The notes beneath the pieces are model-generated. The model did not search any database, was not told the DNA's origin, and saw only the letters and a list, made by a program, of their open reading frames with translations. Shown piece by piece: positions 15,560 to 22,854 of a stretch of 35,256 bases of DNA; within the stretch, counting starts at the first letter, position 1; each line of letters begins with the position of its first letter. Position numbers and translations under genes: made by a program. Source of the DNA: Acidimicrobiales bacterium (GTDB lineage Bacteria > Actinomycetota > Acidimicrobiia > Acidimicrobiales > UBA8190); assembly GCA_030040015.1 (NCBI GenBank), contig JASHUM010000099.1, forward strand, positions 1-35,256, written 5' to 3'.

Positions 15560-15733
15560 CTGCGCGTCGAGCACGACCCCTACACGTTGCTCGTCCACTT
15601 GAGCGACGACGACGGAGAAGCGTGGACGACGTTGGCCGTCGACAGGCCGACGCGCCACTGGGCCGTGGCCCAAGGGCGTCGCCAATCCGATACGGCCCGG
15701 GAGGCCTGCGAGGCGCTCTACGCCCCGGAGTGA
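15560..15733 (+). CDS. Short hypothetical protein, apparent CTG start
   Basis: A 57-codon frame, open from 15506 and ending in TGA at 15731-15733. The product (RVEHDPYTLLVHLSDDDGEA, then TTLAVDRPTRHWAVAQGRR and ACEALYAPE) is strongly protein-like, with strand-turn-strand character and a C-terminal helix. There is no ATG or GTG before this core. The first possible standard start is TTG at 15587, which would remove the RVEHDPYT part. CTG at 15560 has GCGGGGG four bases upstream and lies 14 bp after the VOC gene stop. The frame ends 1 bp before the convergent SRPBCC gene. The family is not recognised. It may be a real small gene with a CTG start or a decayed gene. Confidence 0.45.
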   Translation: MRVEHDPYTLLVHLSDDDGEAWTTLAVDRPTRHWAVAQGRRQSDTAREACEALYAPE

Positions 15734-15734
15734 C

Positions 15735-16211
15735 TCAGCGGTCCTCGGCCGTCACCTTGATGCGGTCGAGGCTGGTGCGGAGGTTCCGCTGGAGATCGGC
15801 GCGCCGGTCCGGCACGCCTATGACGATCCGCTCGAAGAGCTCTACGTAGCCCGGCATGGCGCGCAGCATCTCGAAGGATTCCGTGACCTCCGTGCCGGTT
15901 CCGGAGGGCTCGAAGCGGTAGCTCCACCGGGTATTGGGGCGACCGAGGACATCCGGGGCGACGAAGGTGAAGACCCGGCCCCGCTCAGCCTCGGTCACGC
16001 GACAGGTGTTGGTCCACCGCATCACTCCTCGGCGGTTCCTTCCCCGGAAACGGGCCCCGACCCCGGGACCGACGGCGCCGTCCAGCCACCGGCCCCCCAC
16101 GTTCTCCGGGCTCCACTCACCCATGCGTGTCACGTCGGTGACCAAGTCGTATAGGGCCTCTGGGGCGGCATCGACACGTACGGCGGCTTCGCCTCGAGTG
16201 CCGCGCTCCAT
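15735..16211 (-). CDS. SRPBCC / polyketide cyclase-like START-fold protein
   Basis: A 158-residue single-domain protein of usual size. It starts with a GEAAVRVDAAPEALYDLVTD strand-helix unit and continues with MGEWSPENVGGRWLDGA, GVGARFRGRNRRG, CRVTEAERGRVFTFV, a TRWSYRFEPSGTGTEVTESF strand pair and a long C-terminal helix (LQRNLRTSLDRIKV). This order is that of SRPBCC ligand-binding proteins, which hold hydrophobic molecules or act as cyclases or hydrolases. The ATG shares its A with the TGA of the upstream dioxygenase-like gene (TGATG at 16213-16209), so translation is coupled and the two probably act in one pathway. The ligand is unknown. Confidence 0.88.
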   Translation of the reverse strand: MERGTRGEAAVRVDAAPEALYDLVTDVTRMGEWSPENVGGRWLDGAVGPGVGARFRGRNRRGVMRWTNTCRVTEAERGRVFTFVAPDVLGRPNTRWSYRFEPSGTGTEVTESFEMLRAMPGYVELFERIVIGVPDRRADLQRNLRTSLDRIKVTAEDR

Positions 16212-17089
16212 CACTGGAGATCCTCGACACGGGCGTAGTCCCAGACCAGCTCGGCGGCCTCGTCGGCGCCGAAGACGAACTTGCCCGGGTGCTCCTTGTC
16301 GATGTGGCCGATGAGCCCGTTGTAGATGGAGTACCCGCACAGCTCCTGAAGGCGGCGAGGGAATCGCCGGGCGATGTCGACGGGGATGCCGAGCTGCTGG
16401 TTCTCCTGCTGGCGGATGTAACCGGCGCAATAGTTCATGGCCATGCCCACTCGTCTGGCCTCGGTCCGGTTGGACCCCCCGCCGTGCCACAGGCTGCCCA
16501 CCCACACGAGCACGCTCCCCTTGGACATCTCGGCCGGGATGGACTCATAACTGCCCAATGGGTCCGGCGAGTGGTCGGCCAGGTGCGTTCCCGGGCAAAG
16601 CCGGGTGGCGCCGTTCTCCTCCGTGAAGTCGGTGATGGCCCACATGGTGTTGCAGATGATCGGTGGGTGCGGCTTGGGGAGCGGGATGAGCTGGTCGTCC
16701 GAGTGGATCGGCTGGGCCGACTCGTCGGGCCCGATGGCGATGGAGGACAACGACGAGATCAGGAGTCCCGGATCGAGCACCTTCTCGACGATGGGAAGGA
16801 CGTTGGGGTGGACAGGGATGCGCTCGTAGATGGGCCCGTGGACGAGCAGGTTGTAGATGCGGGTCGTGTGCAGGCCTTCGAAGAGGTTGTCAGCGGGGAC
16901 GATGCCGAGGTCGCGCTCGAGACGCAGGAGGTCCTCGTAGATGGCATCGGCAAGGCGGAGGTCGATGGCGTCAGGTACCACCACCCACCCCTCATCCCTC
17001 ACCTGCTGGGCGTAGTCCTCCGCGGCGGCGTCGTCGATCGTTCGCTCGTCCGTCACCGGCAGCCCGGCACGGGGACTGGTCGTGGTCAT
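16211..17089 (-). CDS. Phytanoyl-CoA dioxygenase (PhyH) family protein
   Basis: A 292-residue protein, a Fe(II)/2-oxoglutarate dioxygenase by motif. QPIHSDDQL provides the H-x-D pair (His129, Asp131). SLWHGGGSNRTEARRVG provides the second iron His (about residue 202) and the Arg used for 2-oxoglutarate. VPDAIDLRLADAIYEDL is the usual N-terminal helix, and CNTMWAITDFTEENGATRLCPGTH is the core strand pair typical of PhyH-family enzymes. Members hydroxylate varied hydrophobic or natural-product substrates. The gene lies 29 bp after the amidohydrolase gene and overlaps the SRPBCC gene start, forming a three-gene operon on the minus strand that looks like a catabolic pathway for an unknown compound. 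Confidence 0.93.
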   Translation of the reverse strand: MTTTSPRAGLPVTDERTIDDAAAEDYAQQVRDEGWVVVPDAIDLRLADAIYEDLLRLERDLGIVPADNLFEGLHTTRIYNLLVHGPIYERIPVHPNVLPIVEKVLDPGLLISSLSSIAIGPDESAQPIHSDDQLIPLPKPHPPIICNTMWAITDFTEENGATRLCPGTHLADHSPDPLGSYESIPAEMSKGSVLVWVGSLWHGGGSNRTEARRVGMAMNYCAGYIRQQENQQLGIPVDIARRFPRRLQELCGYSIYNGLIGHIDKEHPGKFVFGADEAAELVWDYARVEDLQ

Positions 17090-17118
17090 GGCGAAGGGTC
17101 TCCTCTCCCGACGTCGGC

Positions 17119-18327
17119 CTACGCCGCCAAGGCGGATGTCGCCGTTCCCATCAAATCCAGGAAATTGTCGCAGTAGAAGCGCCGCCGCACGTCCTCCGGA
17201 GCATCACCCAGGGAGGCCTCGAATCGCTCGAGTGGCTTACGGCCCCCTTCGACGTGCGGGTAGTCGGACGAGAACATGCACACGTCCGGCCCGCTCTGGG
17301 CGATGATCCATCCCACGTCCTCGGTGGGATAGGGCGTGAACCGGACCTGCCGCACGACGTACTCGGTGGGCCGCATGGACAGAGCACGAAGCCGCTCTTC
17401 GTGGCGGGCGAAGGCCTCGAAGGCGGCCTCCATCTGCCGGGTCCAAGACGGGACCCAGATCGCCCCCTGCTCGATCACCCCGATGCGCAGGCGGGGAAAG
17501 CGCTCCATGACGCCGTCGAAGATCATGGTGGCGAGTGTCTGCGCCGGCGGAACGGGGATGCCCATGTAGTCCACGGAGCGAAAATTCTCCTCGCCGCCGT
17601 GGAAGTCGGGAGGGACGGGCAGGCCGTTGTGGAAGTAGTTGGTGTCGATGAGGTCGCCGGTCCCGCCCACGTGGAACACGACGGGGATACCGGCCTCCTG
17701 GGCGATCGCCCACACCCGGTCGAGCGCCACGTGGCTGGGGGAGTGGCCAGGCGGGCACCCAGAGGCAACGAGGAGGGCAGCGGCGCCCATCGACAGCGCC
17801 TCTTCGGCGAAGACCGGTGCTCGCTCCAGATCGGCGAGTGGCACGTACAAAGCGGGGAGCAGCCGGGGATCGGCCGAGCAGAACTCGACCATGCCCCGGT
17901 TATGAGCCCGGGCGGCGCCGACAGCGAGCTCGAGGTCGCCACTGTGCTCCCAGTCGCGCAGGCGCCGGTTGTGGAAGGTGTTGAACACCAGCTGGCTGGA
18001 GAACCCGAGCAGGTCGAGGGCCCGACCTCGGTCCTCGGCCATGAAGGAGCCGGTGGCGGCGAAGTTCTTCCGGCTCATGATCTCGGCCGCCTCGTTGGCC
18101 CGGTACTCCTCGGAGGAATGGTGCCGGCGGAGCCGCTCGAAGGCGGCCTCGAGGTCTCGTTGCTGCTCGGCCGGGTCGCCGGTCTGGCGCAGCTCGTTGC
18201 CGCCCGGGTAGCGCAGCGGCTTGATCCGGTCCCTGACGGCTGGGTCGGCATGCTCCTGGAGCCAGTTGGGGGTCTCCATGATGTGGGCGTCCGCGTCGTG
18301 GACCGTTCGCCCTTCGCTGTACGCCAT
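17119..18327 (-). CDS. Amidohydrolase-related (Amidohydro_2) protein
   Basis: A 402-residue protein. VHDADAHIMETP near the N-terminus supplies the first metal motif (D-x-H type). The middle contains LYVPLADLERA, a VWAIAQEAGIPVVFHVGG strand with a metal-binding His, and MIFDGVMERFPRLRIGVIEQGAIWVP. CMFSSDYPHVEGG carries the catalytic Asp near the C-terminus. These are characteristic of the Amidohydro_2 family (decarboxylases and hydrolases related to ACMSD). The ATG at 18327 is preceded by GGAGG six bases upstream; an in-frame ATG at 18351 lacks this. First gene of the operon with the PhyH-like and SRPBCC genes. The substrate is probably an aromatic or ring-fission carboxylate by family, not proven. 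Confidence 0.93.
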   Translation of the reverse strand: MAYSEGRTVHDADAHIMETPNWLQEHADPAVRDRIKPLRYPGGNELRQTGDPAEQQRDLEAAFERLRRHHSSEEYRANEAAEIMSRKNFAATGSFMAEDRGRALDLLGFSSQLVFNTFHNRRLRDWEHSGDLELAVGAARAHNRGMVEFCSADPRLLPALYVPLADLERAPVFAEEALSMGAAALLVASGCPPGHSPSHVALDRVWAIAQEAGIPVVFHVGGTGDLIDTNYFHNGLPVPPDFHGGEENFRSVDYMGIPVPPAQTLATMIFDGVMERFPRLRIGVIEQGAIWVPSWTRQMEAAFEAFARHEERLRALSMRPTEYVVRQVRFTPYPTEDVGWIIAQSGPDVCMFSSDYPHVEGGRKPLERFEASLGDAPEDVRRRFYCDNFLDLMGTATSALAA

Positions 18328-18603
18328 GGCCGCCTCCGGTGCGTATCCCATCGTGACACGGCGAGCCCGGGCCTGTCCTGGTGGTCACGGAGCCGACGGC
18401 CGCTCGGCGTGGGCGGCCCTTGACTCACCCCGCCTCATCCCTGACCCAGCCTCAGCAGCGGTATTTGCGGGGTCAACGAGCGATGGCGCCCACATATGAC
18501 CGCAACGCGTGGTTGTTTTCGCCGGTTGTGCCGGTGTGGGGCGTTCTCCTCTGCGCAGGCCGTGAGGCTGGCTCGTTGCTGCCTCAAAGGGGTGGAGGAT
18601 CAC
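18328..18603. other. Divergent intergenic region without recognised gene
   Basis: This 276-bp stretch lies between the divergent amidohydrolase and 661-residue membrane-protein genes. TTGACT (18420-18425) resembles a -35, but no good -10 stands at proper distance. I see no further gene, repeat or strong hairpin. Confidence 0.5.
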
Positions 18604-20589
18604 ATGGCTCGAGGGGCCGGGGGGCCGACGGGCGACACGCCCGGGAACGAACCCAGCGAGGGACCGATGGCGACGCGTCGGCGGTGGCGTAACGCTCGGA
18701 CGGAGCAGCCGTCTGCCGATCCGGCCACGAGCGGGTGGCCGTGGGTTTCGACTTCGTCGCAGCCCGGACCGGCCGTGAACGAGGCCGAATCGGCGGCTGC
18801 CAGTGATGAGACGAGCACGCCTTCTCGGCGTCGGTTCTGGGGAGGAGGGGCTGCCGAAGCCCCGACCGTCCCCGGTCCCGCCGGTACGGAGGATCACGCT
18901 CACTCCATCGTGGAAGCGCTTGCCGCACTTGATTCGGTCGACCACCTCGAGCCAGCCGAGGGGCGGCGGCGTTGGTGGCGCCGTGAACGCCAGGAAGAGA
19001 CCCCGGCACCCGAGCCTGTCGTGGCCGAGACGCCGGCACCCGAGCCTGTCATGACCGAGCCCGTTGCGGAGCCTCTGAAGGCCGAGACGCCGGCACCGTC
19101 GGCGGTAGTGGCCGAAGTTGCCGCAATGGCGCCACCGGCGAGGCGTCGTTGGTGGAGCAGCCGGCGTGCCAGGTACGAGGACGCAACTCCGCCGGTCCGG
19201 CCGACCTGGCCGTGGATCCCCACCCAGCCCACACCCTCCGAGCCAGCGACGGCGCCCGTGGCCCCAGAGCCCGCGGTGCCCGTCACGGCTGAGGCGACAA
19301 CCTCGCAAGAGGCTCCGACGGGCGAGGTTCCGGTCGCCACCCCTCCACCGGCACCGGTGGTGGAAGAGCCGGCGCCCGTCGCCGAGGCACACGTCGAGGA
19401 ATCTCCGGTTGTGGCAGAAGCGGAGCCTGCTCCCACTGCTCAAGCGCCGGTCGAGGAAGTCGTGGAGACTCCCGCAGCTGAAGCGCCGGTCGAGGAGGTT
19501 CCCGCAGCTGAAGCGCCGGTCGAGGAGGCTCCCCCGGCACAAGAGCCGATACCGGAGGAGACCCCGGTGGTCGAGCCGGTTGTTCTCGGAGCGGCAGCCG
19601 CAGCAGCCGCCGCAACTGCGCAGGCAGCAACTCCGCAGGCGGACGAGGAAACGCCGCGATCGCATGCTCGCAGACGCCGGCAGTTGGCCAGACAGAAGCC
19701 GGTCGAGCCGGTTGCAGTGGGGGTCATGGCTGAAGGCGCAGCGGCAGAGGCTGCCGGAGCCCCTGAAGGCGCAGCGGCAACGGCCGCCGGAGCCCCCGAA
19801 GGCCCCGCTGAAGACGCCGCCGAAGCCCCTGAAGGCGCAGTAGCGGCAGCCGCAACCGGAGCAGGAGAGGCAGGAGCCGGAGCGGGCATGGCCGCCATCG
19901 CTGGGGGCGGCGAGGGCGGCGGCGGCGAGGAGCGAAGCCGCTGGGCGTGGTTGGGGACCAAGCGGGTGGCGGCCGTCATCCTCATCCTGCTCGCTGCCGA
20001 GATCGGCTACGTCGTTCACCTCAACACCGAGAGCTCGTCCAAGTCGGCGACTCCGACCACCACGGCGCCTGTCGTGCCCGCGACCACGGCACCCAAGCAG
20101 GCGGTCACGCCGACCACCGTGTCTCCCACGACGACGGTGCCGGCCACACCGACTACGACGGCGCCCAAGCCTGCGACGGCGGCAGCCACCACGGCCACCA
20201 CGGCGCCGCTGGGTCCGTGCACGACGAGCGATCTGGACATCGCGACCACGGCGAGCGGCGCCGCCACCGTGGGCTCGCCGATGACGCTCACCACCCGGGT
20301 GACCGACGTGAGCCGGTGCGTCTTCGAGCCGTCGGCCGTGGCGCCGGCCAACTGCCCGTCGTGGATCTCCGTCTCGGGGACCCAGAGCTGGCCCTCGGCC
20401 GGGGAAGAGGGGTGCGACCCTCCGGCAGGACAGACCATGAACCCGGGCTCGATCGAGAGCATCTCTGTGCAGTGGGTGCCCAGCGCCACAGGCACCTACC
20501 AGGCCATCGGCACCTGGGGCTGGGCGGCGGCGTCCGGACCACCCAACCAAGTCAGCGTGCCGTCGGCGACCTTCACCGTCGGCTCCTAA
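18604..20589 (+). CDS. Single-pass membrane protein with Arg/Trp motifs and Ala/Pro/Glu-rich repeats
   Basis: A 661-residue protein. The N-terminal about 450 residues are low complexity and presumably cytoplasmic. They contain four short Arg/Trp blocks (RRRWRNAR, RRRFWGG, RRRWWRRE, RRRWWSSRRARYED) spaced by acidic Ala/Pro/Glu-rich linkers, including repeated AEAPVEE units and GAPEGAA units. One membrane helix lies at about 453-473 (RVAAVILILLAAEIGYVVHL). Outside follow a Thr/Pro/Ala-rich stalk and a C-terminal domain of about 120 residues with four cysteines (GPCTTSDLDI, SRCVF, NCPSW, GCDPP) that looks like a small beta-sandwich. GGAGG lies five bases before ATG 18604; the frame is open back to 18496. 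No homologue is recognised. The layout suggests a surface sensor or anchor, or a protein tethered to a cytoplasmic partner. Confidence 0.8.
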   Translation: MARGAGGPTGDTPGNEPSEGPMATRRRWRNARTEQPSADPATSGWPWVSTSSQPGPAVNEAESAAASDETSTPSRRRFWGGGAAEAPTVPGPAGTEDHAHSIVEALAALDSVDHLEPAEGRRRWWRRERQEETPAPEPVVAETPAPEPVMTEPVAEPLKAETPAPSAVVAEVAAMAPPARRRWWSSRRARYEDATPPVRPTWPWIPTQPTPSEPATAPVAPEPAVPVTAEATTSQEAPTGEVPVATPPPAPVVEEPAPVAEAHVEESPVVAEAEPAPTAQAPVEEVVETPAAEAPVEEVPAAEAPVEEAPPAQEPIPEETPVVEPVVLGAAAAAAAATAQAATPQADEETPRSHARRRRQLARQKPVEPVAVGVMAEGAAAEAAGAPEGAAATAAGAPEGPAEDAAEAPEGAVAAAATGAGEAGAGAGMAAIAGGGEGGGGEERSRWAWLGTKRVAAVILILLAAEIGYVVHLNTESSSKSATPTTTAPVVPATTAPKQAVTPTTVSPTTTVPATPTTTAPKPATAAATTATTAPLGPCTTSDLDIATTASGAATVGSPMTLTTRVTDVSRCVFEPSAVAPANCPSWISVSGTQSWPSAGEEGCDPPAGQTMNPGSIESISVQWVPSATGTYQAIGTWGWAAASGPPNQVSVPSATFTVGS

Positions 20590-20595
20590 CCTGGG

Positions 20596-20613
20596 TGTCC
20601 CCGCTCGGGGACA
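20596..20613 (+). terminator. Hairpin between membrane-protein gene and cys operon
   Basis: TGTCCCC (20596-20602) and GGGGACA (20607-20613) pair perfectly around a GCTC loop, 6 bases after the TAA of the upstream gene. No T-tract follows. It could terminate the upstream transcript, or act as part of the cys operon leader because only 82 bases separate it from cysD. Confidence 0.45.
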
Positions 20614-20647
20614 GGTGAACGAGCCGCACGCAGCGAAAGGCGGTGCC

Positions 20648-20692
20648 GTGGGGTCCATGAGCTGCGCGCCGGCTTTCGACAGCGTGTCCTGA
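20648..20692 (+). CDS. Possible leader peptide before cysD
   Basis: A 14-codon frame GTG-GGG-TCC-ATG-AGC-TGC and onward, giving MGSMSCAPAFDSVS, with AAAGG seven bases upstream of the GTG. An in-frame ATG at 20657 gives an 11-residue version. It contains one Cys and four or five Ser codons, and its stop is 2 bp before the cysD ATG, which itself has no ribosome-binding site. Translation of cysD may therefore depend on ribosomes finishing this frame. Cysteine-responsive upstream frames are known from mycobacterial sulfur genes; only one Cys codon is present here, so sensing is inference. Confidence 0.4.
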   Translation: MGSMSCAPAFDSVS

Positions 20693-20694
20693 CG

Positions 20695-21600
20695 ATGCGT
20701 TACGAGCTGGGCCAACTCGATTCCCTCGAGGCCGAGTCGGTACAGGTCATGCGAGAGGTGGCGGCCGAGTTCGAGCGCCCTGTTCTGCTCTTCTCGGGCG
20801 GCAAGGACTCCCTGGTGCTTCTGCGCCTGGCCGAGAAGGCGTTCTGGCCATGCCGGATCCCCTTCCCGGTCTTGCACGTCGACACGGGCCACAACTTCCC
20901 CGAGGTGCTCGAGTTTCGGGACCGGCGGACGGCCGAGCTCGGGGCGGAGCTCGTGGTCGCCTCGGTTCAGGCCACGATCGACTCCGGCCGGGTGGGGGAG
21001 CCCCCGGCCTCCAACCCGTCGCGCAACCGGCTGCAGACCATCACGCTGCTCGACGCCATCGCCGAGCATCGGTTCGACGCCGTGTTCGGCGGGGCGCGGC
21101 GAGACGAGGAGAAAGCCCGGGCCAAGGAGCGCGTGTACTCGTTCCGCGACGAGTTCGGGCAGTGGGACCCGAAGGACCAGCGCCCCGAGCTGTGGTCGCT
21201 CTACAACGGGCGCCACCACCCGGGCGAGCACATCCGGGTCTTCCCTCTCTCCAACTGGACCGAGATGGACGTGTGGCAGTACATCGCCAAGGAGTCTCTG
21301 GACATCCCGTCGATCTACCTGTCCCATCGGCGCTCGGTGTTCCGCCGGGAGGGGATGTTGCTCTCGACCGGTCCCTACCTGACCCCGCGTCCGGAGGAAG
21401 AGGTGTTCGAGGCCACCGTCCGGTACCGGACGGTGGGGGACATGACCTGCACCGGGGCGGTCGAGTCGGTGGCGGACAGCCTGGATGAGATCATCGCCGA
21501 GGTCGCCGCCGCTCGAGTGGGGGAGCGGGGCGTTACCAGGGCCGACGACACGTTCTCCGAAACGGCCATGGAAGACCGAAAGCGCGAGGGGTATTTCTGA
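20695..21600 (+). CDS. cysD: Sulfate adenylyltransferase subunit 2 (CysD)
   Basis: A 301-residue protein of normal length. It has the PP-loop LLFSGGKDSLVLL (SGGKDS at 34-39), VLHVDTGHNFPEVLEFRD, FGGARRDEEKARAKERVYSFRD and VFPLSNWTEMDVWQYI, all hallmark blocks of CysD. The C-terminal end reads RKREGYF, which is usual for the family. With CysN it makes adenosine 5'-phosphosulfate from ATP and sulfate in the cytoplasm, driven by GTP hydrolysis on CysN. The ATG stands 2 bp after the stop of a possible leader peptide and has no own ribosome-binding site. The TGA overlaps the proposed CTG start of cysN (CTGA, 21597-21600). First gene of the cysD-cysN-cysC operon. Confidence 0.97.
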   Translation: MRYELGQLDSLEAESVQVMREVAAEFERPVLLFSGGKDSLVLLRLAEKAFWPCRIPFPVLHVDTGHNFPEVLEFRDRRTAELGAELVVASVQATIDSGRVGEPPASNPSRNRLQTITLLDAIAEHRFDAVFGGARRDEEKARAKERVYSFRDEFGQWDPKDQRPELWSLYNGRHHPGEHIRVFPLSNWTEMDVWQYIAKESLDIPSIYLSHRRSVFRREGMLLSTGPYLTPRPEEEVFEATVRYRTVGDMTCTGAVESVADSLDEIIAEVAAARVGERGVTRADDTFSETAMEDRKREGYF

Positions 21601-22853
21601 TCGAACTCCTCCGCTTCACCACCGCAGGCTCGGTCGACGACGGCAAGAGCACGCTGATCGGCCGGTTGCTCTATGACACCAAGTCGATATTCGAGGACCA
21701 GCTCGAGGCGGTGGAGCGGGCCAGCCGGGCCCGGCGCTACGACGAAGTGAACCTGGCGCTCCTGACCGACGGGCTCCGAGCCGAGCGGGAGCAGGGGATC
21801 ACCATCGACGTGGCCTACCGCTACTTCGCCACTCCCAAGCGCAAATTCATCATCGCCGACACCCCCGGGCACATCCAATACACGCGCAACATGGTGACTG
21901 GGGCGTCAACGGCGAACCTGGCTCTCATCCTCGTGGACGCCCGTAACGGGGTGGTCGAGCAGTCGAGGCGCCACGCCGTGCTCTCGTCGTTGCTGCACGT
22001 CCCCCACTTCGTCCTGTGTGTCAACAAGATGGACCTCGTCGACTACGACCACGAGCGGTTCGAGGAGATCCGAACCGAGTTCGAGTCCTTCGCCACCCGG
22101 CTGGACCTCGAGGACTTGACCACCATTCCCGTCTCGGCGCTCTACGGGGACAACGTGGCCTCCCGGTCGCGCAACATGGACTGGTACGAGGGGCCGTCGC
22201 TCCTGCACCACTTGGAGAACGTCTACATCGGCTCCGATCGCAATCTCATCGACCCTCGTTTCCCGGTGCAGTACGTGCTGCGGCCCCAAACGACTGAGTT
22301 CCACGACTACCGGGGATATGCCGGTCAGGTCGCAAGCGGGAGCTTCCAGCCCGGCCACGAAGTGCTCGTGCTTCCGTCGGGGCTCACGACCACGATCGAG
22401 AGCATCGACACCTTCGACGGGCAGGTCGAGGAAGCCTTTCCCCCCATGTCGGTGGCGATGCGGCTGTCCGATGATCTCGACGTGTCACGCGGGGACATGA
22501 TCTGCCGGGTCCACAACCGGCCCTCCGTCGGCCAGGACCTCGACGCCATGGTCGCTTGGCTGTCAGAGACGCCGCTTCGGGTGGGAGGCAAGTACGCCAT
22601 CAAGCACACCACCCGTGCCGCAAAGGCTCTGGTGCAGGACCTGTACTACCGGCTCGACGTGAACAGCCTGCACCGCGATCTCGAGGCGGCCGGGCTGGGC
22701 CTCAACGAGATCGGACGCATCGGGTTGCGGGTGACCTCACCACTCTTCTTCGACGAGTACAGGCGCAACCGGGCCACCGGCAGCTTCATCCTGGTCGACG
22801 AGTTCACCAACGGCACGGTCGGAGCGGGCATGATCCTGGAGAGGCAGCACTGA
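21597..22853 (+). CDS. cysN: Sulfate adenylyltransferase subunit 1 (CysN), apparent CTG start
   Basis: A 418-residue GTPase of the EF-Tu type. G1 is AGSVDDGKST (residues 10-19), then LTDGLRAEREQGITIDVAYRYF, G3 DTPGH and G4 NKMD, followed by the beta-barrel domains. The frame is open from 21489, but no ATG, GTG or TTG occurs before the P-loop; the first standard-type start is TTG 21666, inside G1's following helix, which would delete the nucleotide-binding loop. The only sensible start is CTG 21597, overlapping the cysD stop as CTGA, with GAGGGG five bases upstream. ATC at 21600 is less likely. It ends one base before the cysC start. Length fits a CysN without fused CysC. Confidence 0.93.
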   Translation: MIELLRFTTAGSVDDGKSTLIGRLLYDTKSIFEDQLEAVERASRARRYDEVNLALLTDGLRAEREQGITIDVAYRYFATPKRKFIIADTPGHIQYTRNMVTGASTANLALILVDARNGVVEQSRRHAVLSSLLHVPHFVLCVNKMDLVDYDHERFEEIRTEFESFATRLDLEDLTTIPVSALYGDNVASRSRNMDWYEGPSLLHHLENVYIGSDRNLIDPRFPVQYVLRPQTTEFHDYRGYAGQVASGSFQPGHEVLVLPSGLTTTIESIDTFDGQVEEAFPPMSVAMRLSDDLDVSRGDMICRVHNRPSVGQDLDAMVAWLSETPLRVGGKYAIKHTTRAAKALVQDLYYRLDVNSLHRDLEAAGLGLNEIGRIGLRVTSPLFFDEYRRNRATGSFILVDEFTNGTVGAGMILERQH

Positions 22854-22854
22854 C

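Noticed and set aside
18385-21327. 980-codon minus-strand ORF opposite the Arg/Trp membrane protein and cysD
   Set aside because: It is antisense to well-supported genes, has low-complexity Arg/Gly-rich translation and no domain. Long antisense frames are expected at this base composition.
21666-22853. cysN starting at TTG 21666
   Set aside because: This start lies behind the P-loop and would destroy GTP binding. The upstream codons still match the family.
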